Shown: positions 50,089-59,628 of the stretch, piece by piece
Layout of the letters: every line of letters begins with the position of its first letter
Position numbering within the stretch: the stretch's first letter is position 1
Source of the DNA: Pseudomonas resinovorans NBRC 106553
GTDB lineage: Bacteria > Pseudomonadota > Gammaproteobacteria > Pseudomonadales > Pseudomonadaceae
Direction: 5' to 3'
Assembly: GCF_000412695.1 (NCBI RefSeq)
Contig: NC_021499.1
Span: 5,704,001-5,768,000 of the forward strand
Length of the DNA: 64,000 nt
Notes under the pieces: model-generated
Databases searched by the model: none
Seen by the model: the letters and a program-made list of their open reading frames with translations, nothing else
What the model was told of the DNA's origin: nothing
Program-made: the position numbers and the translations under genes

Positions 50089-51138
50089 TCACTGCCCCTT
50101 GGGCTCATCCATCTTCAGTACGCCGTCTTCGAAGATATTCAGTTTCTCCCGAAGTTCGCGGGGCTGTACCGGCGCGGACTGCTCCCCGCCCGGAGCCTGG
50201 GGCGCGGCGCCATCGATGGGCGCCTGGGGCTGCCCAGGCGCAGGCTCGGCGGCCTTGTCGCCATCGCCCTGCTCACCCTCGATGGCGCGCTGGGCCTTCT
50301 TGGTCAGGACGATGATGTCGATGCGGCGGTTGACCGGATTGAAGGGGTCCTTGCGATCGAACAGCGCCGAGGAGGCGTAGCCCACCACGCGCGCCACCTG
50401 CTCGTCGGGGTAACCACCGGCGATCAGGGTCCGGCGCGCGGCGTTGGCGCGGCCGGCGGAAAGCTCCCAGTTGCCGAACTCGCCATCGCCGGCATAGGGC
50501 TTGGCGTCGGTGTGGCCGCTGATGCTGATCTTGTTCGGCACGGCTTTGATGGTTTCGGCGAGGATCAGCAGGATGTCCTCGAAATAGGGCTGCAGGCGCG
50601 CACTGCCGAGATCGAACATCGGCCGGTTGGCGGCGTCCATGATCTGGATACGCAGGCCGTCCTGGGTGATCTCGAAGAGGATCTGGTCCTTGAACTTGCG
50701 CAGCTCGGGGTTCTCTTCGACCTTGTTCTGCAACTCCTGCAGCAGCAGTTCCAGGCGCTCGCGTTCGATCTGGTCGGCCAGGGTTTCCACCTGGCTGGCG
50801 TCGACGGGCGTGGTGTCGGTGGAGTCGATGGCCGCTTCCTGGGAATCGGGGGCATCCTTCAACTCGGGGTTCAGGGTGCGGTCAGGTGCGGGGGTCGGCG
50901 TACCGCCCAGGTCGATGACGTAGGGGCTGGCGCTCTCGGTGAACCCGATGGGGTCCTTGAAATAGCCGGAGATGGCCTTCTTCTGTTCCGGGGTGGCCGA
51001 GGACATCAGCCAGAGCACCAGGAAGAAGGCCATCATCGCCGTGGCGAAGTCGGCGAAGGCGATCTTCCAGGCGCCGCCGTGGTGCCCGGCGGCGTAGCGC
51101 TTGACGCGCTTGACGATGATCGGCTGATTGTTCTCCAT
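50089..51138 (-). CDS. motB: Flagellar stator protein MotB
   Basis: The 349-residue protein has one N-terminal TM with the proton-carrying Asp (AFADFATAMMAFFLVLWLMS), a plug and linker, and an OmpA-like peptidoglycan-binding domain with ISISGHTDAKPYAG and NWELSAGRANAARRTLI. A Pro/Gly/Glu-rich tail follows. It anchors the stator to the cell wall. It lies 10 nt after motA. Confidence 0.97.
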   Translation of the reverse strand: MENNQPIIVKRVKRYAAGHHGGAWKIAFADFATAMMAFFLVLWLMSSATPEQKKAISGYFKDPIGFTESASPYVIDLGGTPTPAPDRTLNPELKDAPDSQEAAIDSTDTTPVDASQVETLADQIERERLELLLQELQNKVEENPELRKFKDQILFEITQDGLRIQIMDAANRPMFDLGSARLQPYFEDILLILAETIKAVPNKISISGHTDAKPYAGDGEFGNWELSAGRANAARRTLIAGGYPDEQVARVVGYASSALFDRKDPFNPVNRRIDIIVLTKKAQRAIEGEQGDGDKAAEPAPGQPQAPIDGAAPQAPGGEQSAPVQPRELREKLNIFEDGVLKMDEPKGQ

Positions 51139-51148
51139 GACTCAGCCT

Positions 51149-52000
51149 TCAGCTGCCGCGCACGGCCTGCTCCAGCTCGCTGAAGCTCGGCCGGTGCGCC
51201 GGGAACAGCGTCTTGCGGCCGAACTCCACGGCCAGGGACGGCGGCATGCCGGAAGCCGATGCCACCAGGCAGGCCTTGATCGACTCGAACACGTTCAACT
51301 CTTCGCGAGCGTCATGCTCCAGGGACACCGCCAGCGGGCCGAAGAAGCCATAGGCCGCGAGAATACCGAGGAAGGTACCCACCAGCGCCGCACCCACGTG
51401 CTGGCCCAGCGCGGCCTGCTCGGCCTCGCCCAGCATGGCCATGGTCACCACGATGCCGAGTACCGCGGCGACAATACCGAAGCCCGGCAGGCCGTCGGCG
51501 ATGCGGTTGACAGCGTGGGCCGGGTGTTCCAGCTCTTCCTTCATGCTGGCCAGCTCCATGTCGAACAGGCCTTCCAGTTCGTGGGGCGCCATGTTGCCGG
51601 ACGACATGATGCGCAGGTAGTCGCAGATATAGGCGGTCATCCGGTCATCCTTGAGGATACCGGGGTACTTGCTGAAGATCGGGCTGGCGGCGGCGTCCTC
51701 GATGTCGGCCTCGATGGCCATCATCCCTTCGCGGCGGCTCTTGTTGAGGATCTCGTAGAGCAGGCGCAGCACTTCCAGGTAGAAACCATGGGTGAAGCGG
51801 GTGCCGAACATCTTCAGCGACTTCTTGAAGACGATCATGGTCGTGCTGCCGGGGTTGGCCTGCAGGAACGCGCCAAGCGCCGCACCGCCGATGATCAGCA
51901 CTTCGAAGGGCTGGATCAGCGCGCCGACCTTACCGTGGGACAGGATGTATCCGCCGAGCACACTGGCGAATACGACGATGATGCCGATGATTTTTGCCAT
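51149..52000 (-). CDS. motA: Flagellar stator protein MotA
   Basis: The 283-residue four-TM protein has GYILSHGKVGALIQPFEVLIIGGAALGAFL at the N-terminus, a cytoplasmic charged loop, and GLPGFGIVAAVLGIVVTMA plus VGTFLGILAAYGFFGPLAV for the last helices. With MotB it forms the proton-driven stator. It is preceded by a sigma-28 type promoter at 52055-52081. Confidence 0.97.
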   Translation of the reverse strand: MAKIIGIIVVFASVLGGYILSHGKVGALIQPFEVLIIGGAALGAFLQANPGSTTMIVFKKSLKMFGTRFTHGFYLEVLRLLYEILNKSRREGMMAIEADIEDAAASPIFSKYPGILKDDRMTAYICDYLRIMSSGNMAPHELEGLFDMELASMKEELEHPAHAVNRIADGLPGFGIVAAVLGIVVTMAMLGEAEQAALGQHVGAALVGTFLGILAAYGFFGPLAVSLEHDAREELNVFESIKACLVASASGMPPSLAVEFGRKTLFPAHRPSFSELEQAVRGS

Positions 52001-52054
52001 AGGAAGGAAGCTTGATGAGTCAGTAGAAAGGGTTATGAAAAGTGCCCCTTCTAA

Positions 52055-52081
52055 TTATCGGAAGATATGCGCCAGACTATA
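52055..52081 (-). promoter_or_regulatory. Sigma-28 (FliA) type promoter for motAB
   Basis: On the minus strand TATAGTCT, 11-nt spacer, TCCGATAA, against the flagellar consensus TAAAGTTT-N11-GCCGATAA. It lies 55 nt before motA. Confidence 0.75.
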
Positions 52082-52117
52082 GCCTGTTCAGGCGAAAAGC
52101 CAGATTGGCGGCCCCCC

Positions 52118-53641
52118 ATGTCAACCGCAAAGCCCATGCCACGCAGCCTTGATGGATGGATCAAGCACCTCGATGGAGTTCGCTTGCCCGTCCCCGCCGC
52201 CGCCCACGAGAAAGTTCGCCGGGCATTGGGCGACAACCGCCGCTCCCTGCGCGATATCGCCGACCTGACCCAGGAAAGCCCGGCGCTGGCCCTCAGCCTG
52301 CTGCGTGAGGCCAACGCCACCAGCAACATGCTGAGCAGCCCGGCCGAAAGCCTGGAGGTCGCCCTCACCCGCCTCGGGCTGAAACGCGCCGAAACACTCC
52401 TAAACCGCCTGCCGGCGGTGCCCGAGGAAGAAATCCCCCAGGCCCTGCGCCAATTGCTGCTCATCAGCCAGCACGCCACCCAGCAGGCCAACGGCCTGTT
52501 TGCCGCACGCCTGGCGCGCCTCTGGCAGGAAGTCCACTGGTGCAGCCTGCTGTTCCTTTCGCCACTGTGGCCGCTGCTGGCCAGCCACCCGGAGCTGTTC
52601 GCCAACTGGGAAAAACGCGTGCTGGGCGCAGGCGAGCCGGCCCTCAAGGTCGAGCGCGAGCTGCTCGGCGTGCCCCTGCTGCAGCTCTGCCAACGCCTGG
52701 CCGAGCACTGGAAACTGCCCGACTGGATCATCCAGGGCTACCGCCTGCTGAGCGATGATCGCCGCCTGCTGGTCAAGGCCCTGCACATCGCCCGCGACAA
52801 CGAACATCCGCTGCAGCAGCAACAGCAACTGGACGCCAACCCGATCCTGGGTCGCTGGCTCACCCAGCCGGGCAATACGGTGCTGCTGGCCAACGGCCTG
52901 GCGATTTCCGCCCATGTCGGCTGGGGCGACGACCACAGCTTGCGCTGGCAGCGGCTCACCGGGCTGTTCCTCAAGACCCCTCTCGACGAACTGCAGCAAC
53001 AGGTTCACCAGCATGCGGCCCAGAGCGGGCGCCTGCATGCCCGCGGCGACCTCTGGCACCCCGCCGAGGCGCTGCTCTGGCCCTGGCACCAGCAACGCCT
53101 GCGTCCGGAGCCCGTGGCCGCGCCAACGCCGAACGCCGCCGCCCTGGACGACTGGCGCCGTCACTGCGGCGAACTGCTGCGCGAGCCCAGCCCCTTCGCC
53201 AACGTGGTGCAACTCTCCGCCTGCGCCCGCGACGCCCTGCACAGCGGCGGCATGAGCCGGGTCCTGGTGCTGTTGGCCGACCGCAACCACAGCCGCCTGA
53301 TGGTCCAGCAACAGGCCGGCATGCCCAAGGAGGCCAACGGCCTGCAACTGGACCCCGGCCAGAGCCAGGTCCTGCGCCGCTTGCTGAGCCAGGCCGGGCA
53401 GCTGCGCCTGGGGCCGGACAACATGGCGCAGTTCTCCGCGCTGCTGCCGGGCCAGCTGAAGGGCCTGCTCCCGGGCAACTACCTGCTGCTGCGCTCCCTG
53501 GCGGTGAACGGCCGGGTGGCCATGCTCGTGGTGGCCGACCAGGATGGCGCGCCGTTCTCCGAACTCGGCCTGCGCGCCTTCGCCAAGACCGCCCAGTGCA
53601 TCGAACGAGCCCTCGCCGCTTTCGCCAGTCGCGGCCGCTAG
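52118..53641 (+). CDS. HDOD-domain signalling protein
   Basis: The 507-residue protein begins with an HDOD domain (about 15-210): RLPVPAAAHEKVRRALGDN, DIADLTQESPALALSLLREANA, and SPAESLEVALTRLGLKRAETLL. The catalytic HD residues are absent, as in HDOD proteins. The C-terminal 200 residues resemble a GAF-like sensory fold (RDALHSGGMSRVLVLLADRN). Such proteins act in signalling or motility control without a known reaction. It is divergent from motAB and 40 nt before rhdA. The start at 52118 lacks a good ribosome-binding site. Confidence 0.82.
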   Translation: MSTAKPMPRSLDGWIKHLDGVRLPVPAAAHEKVRRALGDNRRSLRDIADLTQESPALALSLLREANATSNMLSSPAESLEVALTRLGLKRAETLLNRLPAVPEEEIPQALRQLLLISQHATQQANGLFAARLARLWQEVHWCSLLFLSPLWPLLASHPELFANWEKRVLGAGEPALKVERELLGVPLLQLCQRLAEHWKLPDWIIQGYRLLSDDRRLLVKALHIARDNEHPLQQQQQLDANPILGRWLTQPGNTVLLANGLAISAHVGWGDDHSLRWQRLTGLFLKTPLDELQQQVHQHAAQSGRLHARGDLWHPAEALLWPWHQQRLRPEPVAAPTPNAAALDDWRRHCGELLREPSPFANVVQLSACARDALHSGGMSRVLVLLADRNHSRLMVQQQAGMPKEANGLQLDPGQSQVLRRLLSQAGQLRLGPDNMAQFSALLPGQLKGLLPGNYLLLRSLAVNGRVAMLVVADQDGAPFSELGLRAFAKTAQCIERALAAFASRGR

Positions 53642-53681
53642 GCGCTACAATCCGCCACTTTGCCCATTAATGGAGGCTTCC

Positions 53682-54497
53682 ATGTCCGCCTTCTCCAACC
53701 TGCCGCTGGTGATCGAGCCGGCCGACCTGGCCTCCCGCCTCGACGCCGCCGACCTGATCCTGGTCGACCTCACCAGCACCGCGCGCTATACCGCCGGCCA
53801 CCTGCCGGGCGCTCGTTTCGTCGACCCCAAGCGCACCCAGCTCGGCCAGCCGCCGGCGCCGGGCCTGCTGCCGGCCAAGGCCGACCTCGAAGCGCTGTTC
53901 GGTGAGCTCGGCCACCGCAGCGACGCCACCTACGTGGTCTACGACGACGAAGGCGGTGGCTGGGCCGGACGTTTCATCTGGCTGCTGGATGTGATCGGCC
54001 ACCACCGCTACCACTACCTGGACGGCGGCCTGCACGCCTGGCTGGCCGAAGGCCGGGAAACCTCCGATCTGGTACCGGCGCCGGTAGGCGGCCCGCTCGC
54101 CCTGCCCCTGCATGACGAACCCACCGCCACCCGCGAGTACCTGCAAAGCCGTCTCGGTGCGGCCGACCTGGCCATCTGGGACGCCCGCGGCCCCGGTGAG
54201 TACAACGGCACCAAGGTGCTGGCCGCCAAGGGCGGACACATTCCGGGCGCGGTCAATTTCGAGTGGACCGCCGGCATGGACCAGGCCCGTGCCCTGCGCA
54301 TCCGCACCGACATGGCGGAAATCCTCAAGTCGCTGGGCATCACCCCGGACAAGGAAATCGTCACCCACTGCCAGACCCATCACCGCTCGGGCTTCACCTA
54401 TCTGGTCGCCAAGGCCCTCGGTTATCCGCGGGTCAAGGGTTACGCCGGCTCCTGGTCCGAGTGGGGCAATCACCCAGATACCCCCGTAGAGCTCTGA
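53682..54497 (+). CDS. rhdA: Thiosulfate:cyanide sulfurtransferase (rhodanese) RhdA
   Basis: The 271-residue protein has two rhodanese domains; the second holds the active-site loop CQTHHRSGFTYLVAKALGYP, the form known from Azotobacter and Pseudomonas RhdA. The first domain has the non-catalytic DEGGGWAGRF. It transfers sulphane sulphur, to cyanide among others. ATG 53682 follows GGAGG. It lies 24 nt before psd. Confidence 0.96.
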   Translation: MSAFSNLPLVIEPADLASRLDAADLILVDLTSTARYTAGHLPGARFVDPKRTQLGQPPAPGLLPAKADLEALFGELGHRSDATYVVYDDEGGGWAGRFIWLLDVIGHHRYHYLDGGLHAWLAEGRETSDLVPAPVGGPLALPLHDEPTATREYLQSRLGAADLAIWDARGPGEYNGTKVLAAKGGHIPGAVNFEWTAGMDQARALRIRTDMAEILKSLGITPDKEIVTHCQTHHRSGFTYLVAKALGYPRVKGYAGSWSEWGNHPDTPVEL

Positions 54498-54521
54498 GAG
54501 CCTGCCCGCCAAGGAAACACC

Positions 54522-55385
54522 ATGAAAGAACGCCTTTTCATCATCAGCCAGTACCTGCTGCCGCATCACCTGCTGTCGCGCCTGGCCGGCGGCATCGCCG
54601 AGTGCCGCGTGCGCTGGTTCAAGAACGCCTTCACCGCCTGGTTCGCCAAGCGCTACCAGGTGAACATGGGTGAAGCGCTGGTCGAAGACCTCACCGCCTA
54701 CGAGCACTTCAACGCCTTCTTCACCCGTGCGCTGAAGCCCGGCGCGCGTCCGCTGGACGAAACCCCCGGCGCCATCCTCTGCCCGGCCGACGGCGCCATC
54801 AGCCAGATCGGCCCGATCGAGCACGGCCGCTGCTTCCAGGCCAAGGGCCACAGCTTCAGCGTGCTCGAACTGCTGGGTGGCGACGCCGAACTGGCGGCGC
54901 CCTTCATGGGCGGTGAGTTCGCCACGGTCTACCTGTCGCCGAAGGACTACCACCGCGTGCACGCGCCCCTGGGCGGCACCCTGCGGGAGATGGTCTACGT
55001 ACCCGGCCGCCTGTTCTCGGTGAACCAGAGCACCGCCGAGAACGTGCCGGAACTGTTCGCTCGCAACGAACGGGTGGTCTGCCTGTTCGACACCGAGCGC
55101 GGCCCCATGGCCGTGGTGCTGGTGGGGGCGATGATCGTCGCCTCGGTCGAAACCACCTGGGCCGGGCTGGTGACTCCGCCCAAGCGCGAACTCAAGACCT
55201 TCAGCTACGGCGAAGCGGCCCGCGCGCCGATCAAACTGGAGAAGGGCGAGGAACTCGGCCGCTTCAAGCTCGGCTCCACCGCCATCGTTCTTTTCGGGCC
55301 GGATCAGGTGCGCTGGGCCGAAAACGCCTGGCCGGGCAGCCAGGTGCGCATGGGCCAGCTGCTGGCCCTGCCCAAGGAAGCCTGA
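54522..55385 (+). CDS. psd: Phosphatidylserine decarboxylase proenzyme
   Basis: The 287-residue enzyme makes phosphatidylethanolamine. The self-cleavage LGST motif is in FKLGSTAIVLFG near residue 250, giving the pyruvoyl alpha chain. YEHFNAFFTRALKPGARP, CPADGAISQIG and YLSPKDYHRVHAPLGG are conserved landmarks. Membrane-bound. It follows rhdA closely on the same strand. Confidence 0.98.
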   Translation: MKERLFIISQYLLPHHLLSRLAGGIAECRVRWFKNAFTAWFAKRYQVNMGEALVEDLTAYEHFNAFFTRALKPGARPLDETPGAILCPADGAISQIGPIEHGRCFQAKGHSFSVLELLGGDAELAAPFMGGEFATVYLSPKDYHRVHAPLGGTLREMVYVPGRLFSVNQSTAENVPELFARNERVVCLFDTERGPMAVVLVGAMIVASVETTWAGLVTPPKRELKTFSYGEAARAPIKLEKGEELGRFKLGSTAIVLFGPDQVRWAENAWPGSQVRMGQLLALPKEA

Positions 55386-55392
55386 GGAAAAA

Positions 55393-55422
55393 CCCCGGCC
55401 GAACTGCACTATCCGGCCGGGG
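55393..55422 (+). terminator. Hairpin after psd
   Basis: CCCCGGCCG and CGGCCGGGG pair across a 12-nt loop, 8 nt after the psd stop. No T-run follows, so termination strength is uncertain. Confidence 0.5.
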
Positions 55423-55536
55423 TCCTATCATGGAAGACAGGTATTCGCAGCACCTGCCAACGCGTCGACAGTCCGCCCCCGGGATGGCTGCCAGCGCGCA
55501 AGGATGCTGTTAGAGTGCTGAAAACCAAGCCAATTC

Positions 55537-57396
55537 ATGTCGCACGAGCAATCGGAGAAGCCGATCCGGATGGACCACCAGAGCCCTCACCTGCTGTTGC
55601 GTGTCCCTACGCCTAGCAAACAGAGCCTGTCCTTCTGCGGTGCCACCCCTCGTGAGCTGAAAGGCTGGATCGCCCATCTGCCGAAGGCCAACCTCGGCGA
55701 GACCGCGCGCCAGCTCTACCAGGCGATGGTAGAGCTGAACCAACTGGAAACCCCCTGCGAAAACCGCCTGCAGCTGCTGGAACTGATGCGGCCGGAAATC
55801 TACTTCGTCTGCCAGCACCTGGAACGCCACTTCCTCAGCCAGTCCATCGTGCTCGACGAGCGGCCCCGCAAGGTCGCCAACCTCTGCCAGGCCCTGCAGA
55901 ACCACCTGGCCATCGGTTACAAACTGATCGTCGTGCAGGAGTCGCCGCGACCCAGCCGCGACCGCGAACGCGTGCAACTCCTGGCCATCGCCCTGCAGCG
56001 CGCCGTGCACAGCCTGAACGGCCCGCTGATCCGCTCCAACCAGCTGTACTGCCCGGTCCCGGAAGGCCTCTGGCTGGAACTGCACCAGCTCTATCAACTG
56101 GCCCAGGGCCGCCAGCTGCATCGTGTGACCGTGCGCGACCCGCTGGCCCGTCACACCCAGGGCCTGAGCGTCGAGCAGACCTACCTGGTGGCCCTGCTGC
56201 TGGGCTGCTCCCGCTGCAACCAGATGCGCCAGAACGGCATCGCCCGTCTCGCGGAAGTCCTCGAACCCTGGAGCGCGCTGGTCAGCCTGCAGCCGGCCGA
56301 CCTGCCGTCCAGCCTGTTCGCCGTGGCGCCGCAGCTGGACGGGCCGCCGCGCTACAAATCCCTGTTCAGCGAAGCCGACCCGCGCACCCTGCTGGGGTTC
56401 GACCCGTTGCCGCTGGTGGACGCCATCAAGGAATACCTGCTGCTGCCGGCCGAACAGCGCGGCCAATCGCGCCTGCTTATGCCCGAGGGCCTGAGCGTCG
56501 ACCTGCTGCAGCACCTGAGCTCGGCCTGGGGCGACATCTCCGAGCGCACCTTCCAGCGCAACCCCGGCCAGGGCAGCCTGACCCTGTGCATCGGCATGAG
56601 CGCGCTGCATTTCTACCTGGCCGGCAGCCGCCCATTCAGCGAAGTGCTGAAGATCCCCTTGGACATTGGCCAGGCGGTCTTCGACAGCGTGGCCAAGCCG
56701 GTCGCCAAGGACGTCTGGTCCAAGGCATTCGACGCCCAGCCCAACCAGGGCTGGCAGCCAGGCATGCCACTCGAGGAAATCGAATACACCCGCCCCGTCG
56801 CCGAAAGCAACGCACAGCCCACCCAGGCCAGCGCGGCGCCGGAGAGCTACCCGACCTTCAGTGTCGCGGTGGTCAACCACAGCCCGGGCGGCTACTGCCT
56901 GAGCTGGCCCAAGGAAGTGCCCAGCCAGTTGCAGGCCGGCGAACTGCTCGGCGTACAGGACATCCCCGGCCAGGGCTGGAGCATCGCCGTGGTGCGCTGG
57001 ATCCGCCAGGTACGCGGCGGCGGCACCCAGATGGGCATCGAACTGGTGGCCCCCCAGGCGCAATCCTGCGGCGTACTGCTGCTGCGCAAGGGCGAGCAGA
57101 ACAGCCACTACCTGCGCGCCCTGCTGCTGCCGGCCATCGGCGCCATTTCCCGTCCGGCCACGCTGATCACGCCGCGCCTGCCCTTCCAGGAAGGCAACAA
57201 GGTGCAGATCAACCTGCATGGCGACGAGCACCGCGCGGTCCTCACCCGCCGCCTTACCAGCACGGGCAGTTTCAACCAGTTCGAATACCGGATCTTCGAG
57301 CAGCCGACACCGCCACAAGGGAAGCCCGTCACAGCACCGGGAAGCCAGTCGCCGGGGGGCGAGGAAGATTTTGACTCGCTCTGGAAGTCGCTGTAG
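55537..57396 (+). CDS. PilZ-like protein encoded next to fimX
   Basis: The 619-residue protein is mostly helical and unrecognised, ending in a PilZ-like region (about 450-540): VVNHSPGGYCLSWPKE resembles the D/N-x-S-x-x-G motif, followed by VRWIRQVRGGGTQMGIELV. The usual RxxxR c-di-GMP motif before it is not seen, so binding is doubtful. A homologue lies before fimX in PAO1, from memory. It ends 59 nt before fimX and may serve in the same pathway. ATG 55537 or ATG 55570 (after GGAG) could be the start. Confidence 0.72.
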   Translation: MSHEQSEKPIRMDHQSPHLLLRVPTPSKQSLSFCGATPRELKGWIAHLPKANLGETARQLYQAMVELNQLETPCENRLQLLELMRPEIYFVCQHLERHFLSQSIVLDERPRKVANLCQALQNHLAIGYKLIVVQESPRPSRDRERVQLLAIALQRAVHSLNGPLIRSNQLYCPVPEGLWLELHQLYQLAQGRQLHRVTVRDPLARHTQGLSVEQTYLVALLLGCSRCNQMRQNGIARLAEVLEPWSALVSLQPADLPSSLFAVAPQLDGPPRYKSLFSEADPRTLLGFDPLPLVDAIKEYLLLPAEQRGQSRLLMPEGLSVDLLQHLSSAWGDISERTFQRNPGQGSLTLCIGMSALHFYLAGSRPFSEVLKIPLDIGQAVFDSVAKPVAKDVWSKAFDAQPNQGWQPGMPLEEIEYTRPVAESNAQPTQASAAPESYPTFSVAVVNHSPGGYCLSWPKEVPSQLQAGELLGVQDIPGQGWSIAVVRWIRQVRGGGTQMGIELVAPQAQSCGVLLLRKGEQNSHYLRALLLPAIGAISRPATLITPRLPFQEGNKVQINLHGDEHRAVLTRRLTSTGSFNQFEYRIFEQPTPPQGKPVTAPGSQSPGGEEDFDSLWKSL

Positions 57397-57455
57397 ATTC
57401 GAGGCTTATCACCATTCGTCGCCTATTCGCGCTCGTTCGGCGCTAAGCACAGGCC

Positions 57456-59525
57456 ATGGCCATCGAAAAGAAAACGATCCGCCTCCTGATCCTGGAAGAC
57501 TCGCAGAACGAAGCCGAGCGTCTGGTCAGCCTATTTCGCAACGCCGGCCGCGCCACCCGCGTCCACCGCATCCTTGGCGGCGACGATCTCAATGAAGCCC
57601 TGCAGCAGAGCTGGGACCTTCTGATCGCCGCACCCACCAGCGAACTCCTGAGCCCGGGCGAAGCCCTCACCAGCATCCGCCGCCAGTCCAAGGACATCCC
57701 CTTCATCCAGCTGGTGCCGGACAACGACTCCGACCTCATTACCGAAGCCCTGGCCCTCGGCGCCCAGGATGCCTTGCCCCAGGGCGAGGACGAGCGCCTG
57801 GTACTGGTGGCCAACCGCGAACTGGCGAACCTCGAGCAACGCCGCGCCCGACGCGCCGCCGAAGTCAGCCTGCGGGAAGCCGAGAAGCGCTGCCAGCTGC
57901 TGCTCGACAGCTCGGTGGATGCCATCGCCTATGTCCACGACGGCATGCACATCTATGCCAACCGCGCCTACGTGGAGATGTTCGGCTACGACGACGGCGA
58001 CGAACTCGAAGGCATGCCGATGATCGACCTGATCGCCGGCACCGACCAATCCGGGTTCAAGGACTTCCTGAAGAACTACCGCGATGGCGAGGGCAGCGGC
58101 GAGCTGACCTGCAACGGTTGCAAGGTCGATGGCCAGAGCTTCCAGGCGCGCATGAGCTTCTCCCCCGCCACCTACGACGGCGAACCCTGCATCCAGGTGG
58201 TCATCCGCGCCGAAACCGATAGCGCCGAACTGGAAGAGAAGCTGCGCGAGATCAGCAGCCAGGACCTGGTCACCGGCCTGTTCAATCGCACCCACTTCAA
58301 CGAGATGCTCGACGTCGCGGCGGAACGCGCCGTCAACGCCGGGCAGCCGTCCAGCCTCGGCTACATCCGCGTCGCCCGCTATTCGAGCCTGTTGGCCGAA
58401 GTCGGCATCGCCGGCGTCGACCTGCTGCTCACGGACCTCGCCAACCTGCTGCGCGCCCATTTCGCCGGCGACGCCCAGCTGGCGCGCTATGGCGACGACG
58501 TGTTCGGCGTGCTGCTTCCGGGCCTCTCCCCGGAACAGGCCACCGAAAGCCTGCAGGCCTTGCTGAAAAAGATCGACATCCACCTGTTCGACGTCAGCAG
58601 CCGTACCGTACAGCTCAGCCTGTGCATCGGCGTCGCCGGCCTCAGCGAAACCACACCCAAGGCCCAGGACGTGGTGGACCGCGCCCATCGCTGCGCCGAT
58701 GAACTCGGCGACAATAACGGCCTCAAGCTCTACGACCCGGCGGAAGAACTGGCCGCCGCAGCCAATCGCGGCAACCTGGTGGCCATGGTCCAGCAGGCCC
58801 TGGAGAACAACAGCTTCCGCCTGCTGTTCCAACCGATCATCAGCCTGCGCGGCGACAGCTTCGAACACTACGAAGTGCTGCTGCGCCTGCTCAGCCCGCA
58901 GGGCGAGGAAGTGCCACCCGCCGACTTCCTCGACGCGGCCAGGGACGCCGGCCTGGCCGAGAAGATCGACCGCTGGGTGATCCTCAACTCCATCAAGCTG
59001 CTTGCCGAGCACCGCACCAAGGGCCACAACACGCGGCTGTTCGTGCACCTGTCGAGCTCCAGCCTGCAGGACCAGACCCTGCTACCGTGGCTCAGCGTGG
59101 CGCTCAAGGCGGCACGGCTACCCTCCGATGCGCTGATCTTCCAGTTCAGCGAGCCGGATGCCATCGCCTACCTGAAACAGGCCAAGCTGCTGACCCAGGG
59201 ATTGGCCGAGCTGCACTGCCAGGTCGCCCTGAGCCAGTTCGGCTGCGCGCTGACCCCCTTCAACACCCTCAAGCACCTCTCCATCGACTTCGTGAAGGTC
59301 GATGGTTCCTTCACCCAGGATCTCAGCCGTCCCGAGAACCAGGATGCGCTCAAGACGCTGCTCGCCAGCCTCCACGCCCAGGCCAAGCTGACCATCGTGC
59401 CCTTCGTCGAAACCGCCAGCGTACTGGCGACGCTCTGGCAGGCCGGCGTCAACTACATCCAGGGCTACTACCTGCAGGGCCCCAGCCAGGCGATGGATTA
59501 CGACTTCTCCTCCGAAGATGAATAA
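57456..59525 (+). CDS. fimX: FimX, c-di-GMP-binding twitching motility regulator
   Basis: The 689-residue protein matches FimX in length and order: a degenerate receiver (IRLLILEDSQNEAERLVSLF, with DLLIAAP where the phospho-Asp should be), PAS (about 140-255), a degenerate GGDEF (RYGDDVFGVLLPG) and a degenerate EAL (EVLLRLLSPQGEEV, with EVL for EAL). FimX binds c-di-GMP through the EAL domain without degrading it and promotes type IV pilus assembly at the pole. The loss of catalytic residues is the family norm. Confidence 0.95.
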   Translation: MAIEKKTIRLLILEDSQNEAERLVSLFRNAGRATRVHRILGGDDLNEALQQSWDLLIAAPTSELLSPGEALTSIRRQSKDIPFIQLVPDNDSDLITEALALGAQDALPQGEDERLVLVANRELANLEQRRARRAAEVSLREAEKRCQLLLDSSVDAIAYVHDGMHIYANRAYVEMFGYDDGDELEGMPMIDLIAGTDQSGFKDFLKNYRDGEGSGELTCNGCKVDGQSFQARMSFSPATYDGEPCIQVVIRAETDSAELEEKLREISSQDLVTGLFNRTHFNEMLDVAAERAVNAGQPSSLGYIRVARYSSLLAEVGIAGVDLLLTDLANLLRAHFAGDAQLARYGDDVFGVLLPGLSPEQATESLQALLKKIDIHLFDVSSRTVQLSLCIGVAGLSETTPKAQDVVDRAHRCADELGDNNGLKLYDPAEELAAAANRGNLVAMVQQALENNSFRLLFQPIISLRGDSFEHYEVLLRLLSPQGEEVPPADFLDAARDAGLAEKIDRWVILNSIKLLAEHRTKGHNTRLFVHLSSSSLQDQTLLPWLSVALKAARLPSDALIFQFSEPDAIAYLKQAKLLTQGLAELHCQVALSQFGCALTPFNTLKHLSIDFVKVDGSFTQDLSRPENQDALKTLLASLHAQAKLTIVPFVETASVLATLWQAGVNYIQGYYLQGPSQAMDYDFSSEDE

Positions 59526-59541
59526 GAGGTAGCGTGCCGCC

Positions 59542-59573
59542 GTAGGATGGGTCGAGCGAAGCGATACCCATCG
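59542..59573 (+). repeat. REP-like hairpin (GTAGG-ATGGGT class)
   Basis: GTAGG, stem ATGGGT, loop CGAGCGAAGCGAT, stem ACCCAT, CG. It lies between fimX and serB. Confidence 0.75.
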
Positions 59574-59581
59574 CGACGAAC

Positions 59582-59615
59582 CATGAAAAAGCCGCCCGAA
59601 GGCGGCTTTTTCATG
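59582..59615. terminator. Bidirectional terminator between fimX and serB
   Basis: CATGAAAAAGCCGCC-CGAA-GGCGGCTTTTTCATG: perfect 15-bp arms with A- and T-runs. Confidence 0.95.
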
Positions 59616-59628
59616 TCCGGCGAACGCC

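Noticed and set aside
57456..59525. FimX as an active cyclase or phosphodiesterase
   Set aside because: GGDEF reads GDDVF and EAL reads EVL, the usual degenerate state of FimX.
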